Part shown: positions 1-9,478 of the stretch, piece by piece
Position numbering within the stretch: the first letter of the stretch is position 1
Layout: every line of letters starts with the position of its first letter
Origin: Pseudidiomarina aquimaris
GTDB taxonomy: Bacteria > Pseudomonadota > Gammaproteobacteria > Enterobacterales > Alteromonadaceae
Direction of reading: 5' to 3'
Assembly (NCBI RefSeq): GCF_003987395.1
Contig: NZ_PIPT01000008.1
Span: 1 to 64,000 of the forward strand
Length of the DNA: 64,000 nucleotides
The notes under the pieces: generated by a model
The model's database searches: none
Seen by the model: the letters and a program-made list of their open reading frames with translations, nothing else
Told to the model about the DNA's origin: nothing
Made by a program: the position numbers and the translations under genes

Positions 1-42
1 ATCTTTTGCCAAATCTAGTCCGATTCTGGTTACAATACTCAC
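1..42 (-). CDS. IS110-family transposase, N-terminal fragment (runs off window)
   Basis: Only the first 14 codons lie in the window. From a GTG at 42 the translation is VSIVTRIGLDLAKD. RIGLDLAK is the conserved start of the IS110-type DEDD (RuvC-like) transposase domain, whose first catalytic Asp lies in this motif. A strong GGAGGA site precedes the GTG. An in-frame ATG at 60 is possible but would leave no ribosome site. A 10-bp inverted repeat (47-56 and 106-115) flanks the upstream region. The assignment rests on one short motif. Confidence 0.6.
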   Translation of the reverse strand, partial: MSIVTRIGLDLAKD

Positions 43-133
43 CTGTGTCTCCTCCAGCATGTAAATGATCACGTATCATTTTGGCACATTGCGATGCCGT
101 ATTGTTGGAGGAGACCATTACATCGGGCTACGC

Positions 134-2077
134 TTACTTGTTTAAGCGATTTTCGATTAGAGAATCTACCACACTTGGATCGGCGAGCGTAGAAGTATCG
201 CCAAGATTTTCAAACTCATTGGCAGCAATCTTGCGCAAGATCCGACGCATGATTTTACCCGAGCGAGTTTTCGGCAAATCCGGCGCCCAGTGAATAAAGT
301 CTGGCGTCGCAATCGGGCTCAATTCTTTGCGCACCCATTCGCGCACTTCTTTAGTCAAGTCATCGCTAACTTCGGTGCCCGACATGGCAATCAGATACAC
401 ATAGATACCTTGGCCTTTCAAGTCATGTGGGTAGCCGACCACAGCCGCTTCTGAAATAGCTGGATGCTCAACCAGTACGCTCTCAATTTCAGCAGTGCCT
501 AGGCGGTGTCCGGAAACGTTGAGTACGTCATCGACTCGACCGGTGATCCAGAAATAATCGTCTTCATCGCGGCGCGCGCCATCGCCTGAGAAATACAAAT
601 TCTTGTAGGCTGAGAAATAGGTCTGCTCAAAACGCTCATGGTCACCCCATAGCGTGCGTGACTGACCCGGCCATGAATCTTTGATCACCAGGTTACCATC
701 GACCGCACCCTCGAGTTCATTTCCGTCAGCGTCGACCAGCGCAGGCTGCACGCCGAAGAATGGACGCGTCGCTGAGCCTGGTTTCAGGTCAGTTGCACCC
801 GGTAATGGCGTGATCATGATGCCGCCGGTTTCCGTCTGCCACCAAGTATCGACAATCGGACAACGGCTATCGCCCATCACCTTGTAATACCACTCCCAAG
901 CTTCAGGGTTGATCGGCTCGCCCACCGAACCCAACGTGCGTAGCGACTTGCGTGAACTGGTATCGGCAGCAGCCGTGCCTTTCGCCATCAACGCACGAAT
1001 GGCCGTCGGTGCTGTGTAAAGAATATTCACACCGTGCTTGTCGACCACCTCACCAATACGACCCACACCTGGGTAAGTCGGCAAACCTTCGAATACCAAC
1101 GTCGTTGCACCGTTCGCGAGCGGACCATAAACGATATACGTATGACCGGTGATCCAGCCCACGTCCGCGGCACACCAGTAAACATCTTCTTCATGGTAGT
1201 CAAACACATACTCATGGGTCATCGATGCCCACACCATATAACCACCGGTAGTATGCAATACGCCCTTTGGCTTACCTGTTGAGCCCGAGGTATATAGAAT
1301 AAACAGCGGGTCTTCCGCATTCATGACTTCTGGCTGACATTCAGTAGCAACGTCCTTCACTAACTGATCCCACCAAATATCACGTTGCTCATCGAACGCC
1401 ACGTCGCCATGGGTAACCTTCGCTACCACAACATGTTCAACCGACGGACAACGATTGTCTTTTAGTGCTTCGTCGACGTTGGCTTTCAACGGCGTGGTTT
1501 TACCGCCACGACGACCTTCATCGGAGGTGATCACCACCTTCACACCACAGTCGTTGACACGATCTGCGATAGCGTTAGGTGAGAAGCCACCAAAAATCAC
1601 CGTATGCACCGCGCCAATGCGCGCACATGCCAGCATGGCATAGGCCGCTTCAGGCACCATTGGCATGTAAATCGCTACGCGGTCGCCCTTCTCTACACCA
1701 AGCTTCTTCAAACCATTGGCAAAACGCGACACTTCCGCATGCAGTTGCTTATAGCTGATCTCTTCACTCACTGAAGGATCATCGCCCTCCCAGATAATCG
1801 CCGTTTTGTCACCACGCTCCGCTAAGTGACGGTCGACACAGTTGTAGCAGGCATTCAACGTGCCATCTTCAAACCATTTAATGGTGATATCGCCCGGCTT
1901 GAAGCTGGTATTCTTTACTTTGCTATACGGACTAAACCAGTCAATACGCTGGCCTTGCTCGCGCCAAAAACCTTCAGGGTCCTCAACACTCTGCTGATAC
2001 ATTTCAAGATAACGATCATTGTCGATGTGCGCACGGCTCTTCGCTTCCGCCGGCACTTTGTATACGTTCTGCTGCAT
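134..2077 (-). CDS. acs: Acetyl-CoA synthetase
   Basis: AMP-forming acetate:CoA ligase that converts acetate, ATP and CoA to acetyl-CoA in the cytoplasm through an acetyl-adenylate. The 647-residue length matches the bacterial Acs family. The adenylate-forming core motif [11 protein letters not shown] lies near residue 265. The C-terminal [11 protein letters not shown] motif holds the catalytic lysine that is reversibly acetylated in this family. The start has an AGGAGG ribosome site five bases upstream. It stands alone, with repeat-rich DNA upstream and an IS110-type start downstream. No promoter was resolved. Confidence 0.97.
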   Translation of the reverse strand: MQQNVYKVPAEAKSRAHIDNDRYLEMYQQSVEDPEGFWREQGQRIDWFSPYSKVKNTSFKPGDITIKWFEDGTLNACYNCVDRHLAERGDKTAIIWEGDDPSVSEEISYKQLHAEVSRFANGLKKLGVEKGDRVAIYMPMVPEAAYAMLACARIGAVHTVIFGGFSPNAIADRVNDCGVKVVITSDEGRRGGKTTPLKANVDEALKDNRCPSVEHVVVAKVTHGDVAFDEQRDIWWDQLVKDVATECQPEVMNAEDPLFILYTSGSTGKPKGVLHTTGGYMVWASMTHEYVFDYHEEDVYWCAADVGWITGHTYIVYGPLANGATTLVFEGLPTYPGVGRIGEVVDKHGVNILYTAPTAIRALMAKGTAAADTSSRKSLRTLGSVGEPINPEAWEWYYKVMGDSRCPIVDTWWQTETGGIMITPLPGATDLKPGSATRPFFGVQPALVDADGNELEGAVDGNLVIKDSWPGQSRTLWGDHERFEQTYFSAYKNLYFSGDGARRDEDDYFWITGRVDDVLNVSGHRLGTAEIESVLVEHPAISEAAVVGYPHDLKGQGIYVYLIAMSGTEVSDDLTKEVREWVRKELSPIATPDFIHWAPDLPKTRSGKIMRRILRKIAANEFENLGDTSTLADPSVVDSLIENRLNK

Positions 2078-2118
2078 AAAACCTCCTAAATTCGTGCGCT
2101 GCGCTACTCGCTGTTTGG

Positions 2119-2206
2119 GTAGCCCGTGGTTCTACCACGGGTCACACCTGCCATTTTGACCATTTTCGTCGAGTTCGAGGCTCCCCGTGGTAGAACCACG
2201 GGCTAC
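2119..2206. repeat. REP2-type BIME (paired GTAG hairpins)
   Basis: Two inverted copies of a GTAG-headed hairpin. The first is GTAGCCCGTGG, TTC, then the complementary arm (2119-2141). The second is its mirror image ending CCACGGGCTAC (2184-2206). Each copy folds alone and the two can pair with each other. A GTAG foot plus hairpin is the classical form of bacterial REP sequences. It lies upstream of acs. Confidence 0.85.
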
Positions 2207-2242
2207 GAATAACGAATAACGAATAACGAACAACGAATAACG
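2206..2242. repeat. Tandem heptamer CGAATAA, five copies
   Basis: Five consecutive 7-mers, four CGAATAA and one CGAACAA, directly follow the REP2 pair. The reverse-complement heptamer (TTGTTCG/TTATTCG) recurs at 6797-6840 and inside the hairpins that flank the porin gene. Confidence 0.85.
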
Positions 2243-2347
2243 TTTTTTGTATGGCTATACCTTCAGTTATTGCGGCGCTGGGGACCATTAGACCATAGTC
2301 TAGATTGATTATTTGCCCCAACCATTCGATGCTTTTCTGCACTAAAT

Positions 2348-2425
2348 CGTTGTTCGCTATTCGATGTTTGTTTAAACCTTTTTCTTTTCGAACAACGAAC
2401 ATCAAACATCAAACAACGCTTTTTT
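2348..2425. repeat. Heptamer-type long hairpin, copy 1
   Basis: An imperfect inverted repeat of about 75 bp. The left arm begins CGTTGTTCG, the right arm ends AAACAACG, and the loop holds AAACCTTTTTCTTTTCGAAC. A closely related copy sits just after the porin stop at 3611-3690, so the porin gene lies between two copies in direct orientation. Confidence 0.75.
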
Positions 2426-2445
2426 CTTTAACAAGGAGCACCGCA

Positions 2446-3606
2446 ATGCTGCCAAAAACACTAACTAAATCGCTGCTTGCCAGTGCCGTAGTAGGCGCAA
2501 TCGCCATGACACCGGCTCATGCTGCTGACCCCGAATGGAGTTTCAGCGGTTATATTAAACTTGATGCCTTCATGTCAGATTATCAAGACGGCACCGCACC
2601 TTCCAGCGGCTTTATTGGTCGTCAATTTTATATTCCGAGCACCACTCCAGTCGGTGGAAACGGTGACGACGTAGTGACCGATGTGCATGCGCGCCAGTCG
2701 CGCTTTTTCTTTGACGTCAGCCAAGATCTTGATAACGGAGAAACGGTCAAAGCACGCATCGAGCTGGACTTTTTGACTGTTCCAGTCGGTGACGAACGCA
2801 TCACCAACTCGTATGCGCCGCGCTTACGCCAAGCCTACTTCACCTATGGTAACTGGTTGGTGGGTCAGGCGTGGTCAAACTTCCAAAACTTGAGCATCTT
2901 GCCTGAATCAGTCGACTTTATCGGCGCTACCGATGGCATCATCTTCGCCCGTCAGCCACAAATTCGCTACACCCAAGGTGGCTTCAGTGTCTCGGCAGAG
3001 AACCCAGAAACCACAGTGACACCATTCGGTGGTGGTGGCCGCATCACTTCGAGTGACGGCGTGGTACCTGATTTAACAGCTAAATACGTCGGTAAGTCGG
3101 GAGATTTATCGTACAGCATCGCCGGTTTAGTGCGCCAGCTTGCACATGATGTGGATGGCGATGGCAGCGACGAAACCGCTTCGGGTTATGGCATTTCCGT
3201 CGGGGCAAAATGGCAGCTCGGTAAAAATGACATTCGGGCGTCGTTCCAAACCGGTTCGGGCTTCGGTCGTTACTTAGGTTTGAATACCTTTAACGCAGCA
3301 GTTGTCGATGCCAATGGCGATTTGGAAACCATCGATTCGTCAGGGATCACTCTTGCGTATCGTCATATGTGGAGCGAAAAGGCGCGCTCGAACTTCGTTT
3401 ATAGTCGCGGCTGGGCCGATAACGACACCGCACTGACCGGCGTAAGTGTGACCGAATACACTCAACGCATCGGCGCGAACTACATGTACTCGCCAGCGAA
3501 AAATCTTACTTTCGGTGCGGAACTTTCACGCGCGACACGTGAGACTGAGGCTGGTGTCGATGGCGATATGACCCGTCTACAGTTCATGGCCATGTACAGC
3601 TTCTAA
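2446..3606 (+). CDS. DcaP-like outer-membrane porin
   Basis: Predicted outer-membrane beta-barrel of the DcaP-like family, which conducts small, often acidic, solutes. A Sec signal peptide runs through about residue 27 (hydrophobic stretch, cut after AHA) and is followed by EWSFSGYIKLDAF, typical of the first barrel strand. The 386-residue length and terminal aromatic FMAMYSF fit a trimeric porin ending in a C-terminal Phe. The ATG at 2446 is chosen because AAGGAG lies upstream and the signal peptide begins there. A longer in-frame ORF would read through repeat DNA. It is flanked by two related hairpin repeats; the downstream one may terminate transcription. Substrate unknown. Confidence 0.85.
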   Translation: MLPKTLTKSLLASAVVGAIAMTPAHAADPEWSFSGYIKLDAFMSDYQDGTAPSSGFIGRQFYIPSTTPVGGNGDDVVTDVHARQSRFFFDVSQDLDNGETVKARIELDFLTVPVGDERITNSYAPRLRQAYFTYGNWLVGQAWSNFQNLSILPESVDFIGATDGIIFARQPQIRYTQGGFSVSAENPETTVTPFGGGGRITSSDGVVPDLTAKYVGKSGDLSYSIAGLVRQLAHDVDGDGSDETASGYGISVGAKWQLGKNDIRASFQTGSGFGRYLGLNTFNAAVVDANGDLETIDSSGITLAYRHMWSEKARSNFVYSRGWADNDTALTGVSVTEYTQRIGANYMYSPAKNLTFGAELSRATRETEAGVDGDMTRLQFMAMYSF

Positions 3607-3610
3607 AAAA

Positions 3611-3690
3611 CGTTGCTCGATGTTTGCTGTTCGCTGTTTGTTCAAACCTTTTGTTTTTCGAACAGCGAACATCAAATAGCAAACAACGCG
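3611..3690. repeat. Heptamer-type long hairpin, copy 2
   Basis: An 80-bp imperfect hairpin starting five bases after the porin stop, with arms CGTTGCTCGATGTTTG and AAATAGCAAACAACG around AAACCTTTTGTTTTTCGAAC. It closely resembles copy 1 at 2348-2425 and ends at the 3' end of the convergent EAL gene, so it may act as a shared terminator. Confidence 0.75.
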
Positions 3691-3691
3691 T

Positions 3692-6424
3692 TTAGAGGTC
3701 TTCCAGCGGGACTGGGCGGCCGAAGTAAAAACCTTGCAGAAAATTACACCCCAACTCCGTCACAAACTCCGCCTGCTGCGGCGTCTCGATGCCCTCTGCT
3801 AGCACTGCAAAATTCAAACTCTGTGCAATCTTGATCACACTTTCAATAAGCACCCTATCGCCCTTATGATGGCGAATCCCAGCGATGAAACTGCGATCGA
3901 TCTTCACCACATCAAGCGGCAAACGTTTCAAGTAACTTAAACTTGAAAAACCCGTACCAAAGTCATCTAAAGCGATGCTCAAACCATGCTTACGCAACAT
4001 TTCGAGACGCTCGATGGCATACTGGCTGCCTTCTAACAGAATACTTTCGGTTAACTCGAGTTCGAGCCAGGCACCGCGACAGCCGGTTTCGGCTAGGGTA
4101 TCCAAAACGAAATCGACAAAGTTAGCGCGATTGAAGTGTAGAGCAGAAATATTCACGGACATTCGCAACTTAGGTTCGCGTTGCTGCAGCTTGATGGCGT
4201 CCTCACACGCCCGCTTAAAGACCCACTCGCTAAGCGGAATAATTTGCCCGGTCATTTCTGCTACTGGGATAAATTCATCAGGCGCAATAAAGCTGCCGTC
4301 AGACTGTGGCCAACGCAACAGCGCCTCCACTTGCACAACGTGCTGATCATTACTACGCACAATCGGCTGGTAATGCAGTTCAAGCTCGTCGTTATCAATC
4401 GCCTCTTGCAAGTTACTGCGCATCGATGAGGTCGAAATAAGGCGTTTCGCCATATTCGGCTCGTATTCGAGCACGTAGTTATAACCGAGCTTCTTGGCTT
4501 GGTGCATGGCCATATCCGCACGCTGGATCAGCTCTAACGGGGTCCGCACATCCGGGGTTTGGTGCGCGACGCCAATGGTCGCCGTCAGATAAACCTTGTT
4601 ATCTCCGACGCGATATGGCTGTGCAACGAGGCTCATAATATCTTCGGCTAAGTTTTTTACGCGCTCTGGGAAGGTCGTTGCACCATCGAGCACCAAAATA
4701 AATTCGTCACTGGCAAAGCGCGCGAGCTCACTGCGGCGCGGCTGCTCGCTCTCCAGCCGTTCAGCCAGCTGATTTAGTATTTCATCACCGACATGCAGGC
4801 CAAGGCTGTCATTAATCAAGGTAAAGCCGTCGAGATCGATAAAGAGTACTGTGACATCTTTGGTCTCGTAGAACTTGGTCCCGATATACTGCTCAATGCT
4901 CGAGCGGTTCCACAATCCAGTCAGTGCATCATGGTGCGCTTGATAAAATAACTGTCGTCCTTGAACCTCCAGTGATACGTTACGTTCAACGGCAAGCACT
5001 ACAAGCAACACCAGTCCGATACCACCGACAATTATCAGCATCTGTAAGTTCGAGGTTTCTTGAAGGGTATCAAGTCGATACAGATACGCTTCGGTCGGGA
5101 TGCCGGAACTGTAATACATGGACAGTGTACTGCTATAAAGCTTAATCGCTTTGTTTTCGAGGTAGTTTGCCGTCGGCTCGGTAACCCAAAAACCACCACG
5201 GTCCATCCAACGCCCCGGTCGCACGAGGGTATAGGTTTCGATATCTGAATCGACGGTGTTCATTACAGCAGTGCCAAGCATGGCCCGCACATCGAGTACC
5301 GCAAGTACCGAATAGAGACCACTATCACGCTGCCCCTCGGGATCGACGAAATCAATGGGTACGCGCACCACCAACTTGGCGGTCAAGTCTTTTACCGCAA
5401 ACTCTGGTACTAAGATCTCAGTACTTTCGCTATTTCTGGCAAGACCTTTGAGGATCTCAGGGTCATTCATCATCGCTTCGTAATAGCTGTTACGTGATGG
5501 TTTTAACCGCTCGAACACCACACTTTTATCGGGTGCAATTAAAAACAATGCGTCGAGATAATTGATGTCCTTGAGGTAGGTGACAATATCGACTTCCATC
5601 AATTCTGAATGCTCACGCAAAGGATACATTTCCCAGCGCTGCCCCAAACGGTTGAATAACTCGATAATGCTCTCGCCAATGGCGGTCCGCGTTTGCTCCA
5701 ACTGCTGCACCGCACGCTCGCCGTCAGAACGTAAATCGGCCATTTGGGTATGGAACATACCGATACCAAACACCATGACCGTCAATACCGCCAAAGTGGT
5801 GAAGTTTGCCGAGGTCGGCGATAACTTGGGCAACGGCCGCCGGCCACGGTAATGCGTCGCATAGCATGCAACACCTGCGAGCAATGCGGCGACACAGACC
5901 ACTAAACTGCCGGTCGGGTGCTTGGCGAGCAGCGGCGATTTTAAGAACAGGTGCATCATCAAAAAAGCAAAGCCAATGCCGGCAAAGGCAAGACCATACC
6001 CCGCACTCGCCTGCAAAAACAGCTGCTGCCAAGGCTTGCGTTGCGTTGCTTCCGGAAAAAGACTCAAAAGGCTAACGGTAAGAGGCAAAAAGCCAAGATA
6101 GGCGAACCAGGGGATCTGTGCGTTAAACGTATCAAAGTAACTACCCGTGATGCCATCGAGAATGGCAATCGAACCCAGCAGAGCAAAAACCGCGGAGAGT
6201 CTTGCTGCAATTTGGCTCCGTCGAAAGTAACTGCGGAGCAACACGGCAAGGCCAAGACTTACCATCAAGACTTGAAACGACGAGCTAGTGGAATGGTAAA
6301 GCAGTTGTTGTGAGGGTTCTAAAATGCGATAAGCAAGTATCAGCACACCGGCGAAAAAAAGCGCCGTCGCCGTCACGAGTTGTAGAACAGCTCTAGCCTG
6401 TATGTCTGTGTTTATAATTTTCAT
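3692..6424 (-). CDS. Membrane EAL phosphodiesterase with degenerate GGDEF domain
   Basis: Cyclic-di-GMP signalling protein of 910 residues. The N-terminal 220 residues contain about six hydrophobic segments. A periplasmic or extracytoplasmic sensor region (about 240-450) follows, then another membrane helix, a GGDEF-like domain starting at HDALTGLWNR, and a C-terminal EAL domain. The GGDEF signature reads ASDEF, so cyclase activity is unlikely and the domain may be regulatory. The EAL domain keeps EALLRW, the DDFGTG loop, KIDRSFI and AEGIET, the residues expected for metal-dependent c-di-GMP hydrolysis. The sensor ligand is unknown. It stands alone and faces the porin gene. Confidence 0.9.
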   Translation of the reverse strand: MKIINTDIQARAVLQLVTATALFFAGVLILAYRILEPSQQLLYHSTSSSFQVLMVSLGLAVLLRSYFRRSQIAARLSAVFALLGSIAILDGITGSYFDTFNAQIPWFAYLGFLPLTVSLLSLFPEATQRKPWQQLFLQASAGYGLAFAGIGFAFLMMHLFLKSPLLAKHPTGSLVVCVAALLAGVACYATHYRGRRPLPKLSPTSANFTTLAVLTVMVFGIGMFHTQMADLRSDGERAVQQLEQTRTAIGESIIELFNRLGQRWEMYPLREHSELMEVDIVTYLKDINYLDALFLIAPDKSVVFERLKPSRNSYYEAMMNDPEILKGLARNSESTEILVPEFAVKDLTAKLVVRVPIDFVDPEGQRDSGLYSVLAVLDVRAMLGTAVMNTVDSDIETYTLVRPGRWMDRGGFWVTEPTANYLENKAIKLYSSTLSMYYSSGIPTEAYLYRLDTLQETSNLQMLIIVGGIGLVLLVVLAVERNVSLEVQGRQLFYQAHHDALTGLWNRSSIEQYIGTKFYETKDVTVLFIDLDGFTLINDSLGLHVGDEILNQLAERLESEQPRRSELARFASDEFILVLDGATTFPERVKNLAEDIMSLVAQPYRVGDNKVYLTATIGVAHQTPDVRTPLELIQRADMAMHQAKKLGYNYVLEYEPNMAKRLISTSSMRSNLQEAIDNDELELHYQPIVRSNDQHVVQVEALLRWPQSDGSFIAPDEFIPVAEMTGQIIPLSEWVFKRACEDAIKLQQREPKLRMSVNISALHFNRANFVDFVLDTLAETGCRGAWLELELTESILLEGSQYAIERLEMLRKHGLSIALDDFGTGFSSLSYLKRLPLDVVKIDRSFIAGIRHHKGDRVLIESVIKIAQSLNFAVLAEGIETPQQAEFVTELGCNFLQGFYFGRPVPLEDL

Positions 6425-6539
6425 CGGCCAGTAAGATACTTTTGGTTAACGTTACTGACTCATCTAAACACAAAATTTTTTATTTGGATAGCTTCTTTAT
6501 TGAGGCCAATAGAGAGTCAATAGCGGCCAAGCTGCGCTG

Positions 6540-6779
6540 TTAGCTTAGGCGTAAAAGAATCCAAAAAAGTCGCATGCGGCCTGTGTTTCGACCGATGTGC
6601 CAACTTTTGCCACGAACATCAATGAGATCGGCATGAGTTAAGGTGGGGTTGCGCTTGAAATGGTCACAAATAGAGGAAATAGAGCGGAACCGAGAATCCG
6701 TACTTGGTTGCACGTAAGTCGAGACAGCCTCGTTTCCGCGATACAGATAGACTTTCCGTGTTTTCTTCCTTGGCGCCAT
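6540..6779 (-). CDS. Small basic hypothetical protein
   Basis: A 79-residue open frame with a basic N-terminus (MAPRKKTRKVYLYRG) and no membrane segment or motif that I recognise. A weak GGAAC site lies upstream of the ATG. It fills the otherwise empty gap between the EAL gene and csrA. It could be a real small gene, a gene remnant or chance. The heptamer repeat at 6797-6840 lies directly in front of it. Confidence 0.35.
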   Translation of the reverse strand: MAPRKKTRKVYLYRGNEAVSTYVQPSTDSRFRSISSICDHFKRNPTLTHADLIDVRGKSWHIGRNTGRMRLFWILLRLS

Positions 6780-6796
6780 GAGTTTATCTTGTTCCG

Positions 6797-6845
6797 TTGT
6801 TCGTTATTCGTTGTTCGTTGTTCGTTATTCGTTTTTCGTTATTTG
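6797..6845. repeat. Tandem heptamer TTGTTCG/TTATTCG array
   Basis: Six to seven consecutive 7-mers, variants of TTGTTCG, TTATTCG and TTTTTCG. This is the reverse-complement orientation of the CGAATAA array at 2206-2242. The rest of 6846-7045 shows no gene or clear motif. Confidence 0.8.
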
Positions 6846-7045
6846 GTCCAATGAGTTTACATTGTAAATGTTGTGAATTACATACTTTACTGTGAAGAAT
6901 TTGCGTAGCGCAGAAACGGCTTATGAAGCATTTAAGCACAGGCACTTAGCTACGGGTATATGACATATGACAGGGGTTGGAAGGATTTCGCCTACTTCGT
7001 CGGACAATTAAACGACAAAAGTTGTATCTTTTGCGTTAAAAAACC

Positions 7046-7073
7046 AAGACATTTGCTACCCAGGGATTATACT
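7046..7073 (+). promoter_or_regulatory. Putative sigma-70 promoter of csrA
   Basis: AAGACA (7046-7051) and TATACT (7068-7073) separated by 16 bp, about 50 bp before the csrA start. The -10 box is a good match and the -35 box is moderate. Confidence 0.5.
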
Positions 7074-7124
7074 AGTCACGACTTATTCATTTGGAAAAAC
7101 AAAAATATATAGGGATATTCAGCT

Positions 7125-7313
7125 ATGCTTATCATCACACGTAAAGCCGGTGAGTCACTGAAAATTGGTGACGACGTAACAATCAACATCGCCGAAGTTC
7201 GTGGCACTCAAGTCAAAATTCAGATTGAAGCGCCTCGTGAAGTACCCGTACATCGCGAAGAAGTGTTCTTTCGCATTCAACGCGAGCAAAACAAAGAGTT
7301 TTCTGACGTTTAA
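7125..7313 (+). CDS. csrA: CsrA-family RNA-binding regulator (divergent)
   Basis: Small dimeric post-transcriptional regulator that binds GGA motifs in mRNA leaders. The 62-residue protein starts [17 protein letters not shown] and keeps Arg6, Val42 and Arg44 of the RNA-binding face (V-H-R-E-E motif). It differs from the nearly invariant gammaproteobacterial CsrA: position 4 is Ile rather than Leu, Arg7 is Lys, and the middle strand reads [16 protein letters not shown]. It may therefore be a second, specialised paralogue rather than the housekeeping copy. It has its own promoter, and a weak stop-site hairpin separates it from the convergent dehydratase gene. Confidence 0.88.
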   Translation: MLIITRKAGESLKIGDDVTINIAEVRGTQVKIQIEAPREVPVHREEVFFRIQREQNKEFSDV

Positions 7314-7327
7314 CCCTTTGGGTAAAC
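7308..7327. terminator. Weak hairpin between csrA and the convergent dehydratase
   Basis: GTTTAACCC and GGGTAAAC can pair around a TTT loop with one bulged A, overlapping the csrA stop codon. There is no U-run, so termination activity is uncertain. Confidence 0.3.
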
Positions 7328-7328
7328 C

Positions 7329-9239
7329 CTAACGCATATGTTGCCAGATGAGATCGTTGATTTCGCCGTCGCTCGGCTGGTAGTCGGTCGGCGCATTGAG
7401 CAGCAGTTCGCGCAAGTCGTCAATTCGAAAGTTTTGGCAAGCGTCGTTCAGTTGCTCAAGTAATGCGTCCATCTGCTGCCAACTCAATGCCTGCTCGTGC
7501 GCACGACAAATGCGCGGATGATCACAGTCGGTAACATTGTCGCCAATGAGTAGCTCTTCATAAAGCTTCTCGCCGGGGCGTAAACCGGTGTAGGTTATCT
7601 CGATATCGCCATGCGGGTGTTTGTTGGAGCGCACTTCAAGACCACTCAAGTGAATCATCTTACGGGCCATATCAACAATTTTCACCGGCTCGCCCATATC
7701 AAGCACGAATACCGCTCCAGAATCGCCCATGGTACCCGCTTGAATCACCAGCTGTGCAGCTTCAGGGATGGTCATAAAATAGCGCGTGATATCAGGATGC
7801 GTGACGGTCACCGGCCCGCCCTGCTCGATTTGACGCTTGAATAGCGGTACCACCGAACCAGATGAGCCGAGTACGTTACCAAAGCGCACCATACAGAACC
7901 GGGTGTTGCCTTGCGCCGCCTTGGTGCGCTCCGCTAAGCCTTGTAACACGAGCTCGGCAAGACGCTTGGTGGTACCCATCACATTGGTCGGACGCACCGC
8001 CTTGTCCGTTGAGATAAGCACGAATAACTCGACATTGGCCTTAAGTGCCGCCTCAGCCGTATGCCAGGTGCCGAAGACATTATTGCGCACGCCTTCGACC
8101 ATATTGAACTCAACGAGAGGCACATGTTTATAAGCCGCAGCGTGATAGACCGTTTGCACATGGAACGACGTCATCACGGCCTCAATGCGGTTACGCCGCT
8201 GCACCGTACCAATAATCGGATAAATATCGATTTCAGGTAACTTGTGTTTGCTGATCAGCTCCCGCAACTCTTTTTCAATACTGTACAGGCCAAACTCCGA
8301 CAATTCATAAAGAATCAGCGCTTTCGGCTTTTGTAGGATAATCTGCCGACACAGCTCAGAGCCAATAGAGCCCCCAGCACCAGTGACGAGCACCACTTTA
8401 CCTTTGATGTGTTTCTGCATCAGCGCCGGATCAGGTTCAACTGGGTCGCGTCCGAGTAAATCCTCGATGCGGACGTCTTGCAGCTGATCAATGGTCATGT
8501 CGCCATTCACCATATCGGCCATGCCTGGCACTGTGAGCACCTTCACGTTCAGCGTTTCAAGCGATTCAAGGATTGCCTTGCGCGTCGCTCTCGAGGCACT
8601 CGGTAAGGCGAGCAATATACGTTCAATCCCTTGTTTCTTAACGGTACGTTCCACTTCACTTGGCTCAATCACCGGGATGCCCAGCAACATCGCGCTTTGC
8701 AGCGTTTTGTCGTCATCTACGAACACTACGGGGGCAAATTCTTCACCATTCGTTAAAGCTTGCGCAAGTTGACGCCCCGCCGAGCCAGCACCGTAGATCA
8801 TCACCGGCGTTTTTTTGCGGCTCACCAAACGATGATAGATCTCACGCATCGCGAAACGACTGCCGCCAACAATAAGTAGCGCCGTCAGCCCGTAATTCAC
8901 GATGCCAGTCGCTGGCAGGTTAATCTTAAATGCGTAAGCTAATGCCGCGAGGAGTAGCGTCGAAATGAATGCACCGGTGAAAACCACAATGAACGCCCGT
9001 ACCGAAACATAGCGCACCACCGCTCGATACAACCCCAACTTCACGAACACTGCGATTGAACCGATGATTAAATAACTGTAGACACTCAGCCAACTCACCA
9101 GATTCTCTGGAATGACCGTGTCTTTACTCAGTAACATCGCCAATAGCAAAGCGATGGTCACCGCCAAGATATCGACAATAACGCTAATCGCACGCTTTGC
9201 TGGCCGTGGAAGTTGTAGAAGTGAGGTTAACAGTTTCAC
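7329..9239 (-). CDS. Membrane nucleotide-sugar 4,6-dehydratase (WbpM/CapD/FlaA1 type)
   Basis: Probable UDP-N-acetylhexosamine 4,6-dehydratase for surface polysaccharide synthesis. The 636-residue protein has four N-terminal membrane helices (about 15-130), a first Rossmann domain with GAGSAGRQLA, and a C-terminal SDR domain with the NAD site VTGAGGSIGSEL. The active-site region STDKAVRPTNVMGTTKR has Met in place of the usual SDR Tyr, as known for large membrane-bound WbpM-type members. The partner glycosyltransferase genes are not adjacent, so the polymer cannot be named. Confidence 0.92.
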   Translation of the reverse strand: MKLLTSLLQLPRPAKRAISVIVDILAVTIALLLAMLLSKDTVIPENLVSWLSVYSYLIIGSIAVFVKLGLYRAVVRYVSVRAFIVVFTGAFISTLLLAALAYAFKINLPATGIVNYGLTALLIVGGSRFAMREIYHRLVSRKKTPVMIYGAGSAGRQLAQALTNGEEFAPVVFVDDDKTLQSAMLLGIPVIEPSEVERTVKKQGIERILLALPSASRATRKAILESLETLNVKVLTVPGMADMVNGDMTIDQLQDVRIEDLLGRDPVEPDPALMQKHIKGKVVLVTGAGGSIGSELCRQIILQKPKALILYELSEFGLYSIEKELRELISKHKLPEIDIYPIIGTVQRRNRIEAVMTSFHVQTVYHAAAYKHVPLVEFNMVEGVRNNVFGTWHTAEAALKANVELFVLISTDKAVRPTNVMGTTKRLAELVLQGLAERTKAAQGNTRFCMVRFGNVLGSSGSVVPLFKRQIEQGGPVTVTHPDITRYFMTIPEAAQLVIQAGTMGDSGAVFVLDMGEPVKIVDMARKMIHLSGLEVRSNKHPHGDIEITYTGLRPGEKLYEELLIGDNVTDCDHPRICRAHEQALSWQQMDALLEQLNDACQNFRIDDLRELLLNAPTDYQPSDGEINDLIWQHMR

Positions 9240-9478
9240 GTTGGCTTACATCCGAGTAATGGGCGGTACTTGAGTTCGCATGAGCCTTGGGCTTGGCTGC
9301 GAACTGTTCCTTAGTTGTGGTCAGTATAACTTTGCCTCGCTGACGCAGCAAGAGATCACGCTTAAGTGTTACGAAAGAGTACAAAAAAATTGTTTGTATT
9401 CACCCTCTCGCGTGTTATCTTTTTGTTTGCTTCGTGTAAAGCATGATGGAAAGACCGCGAAAGAAGGACCTTGGCACT

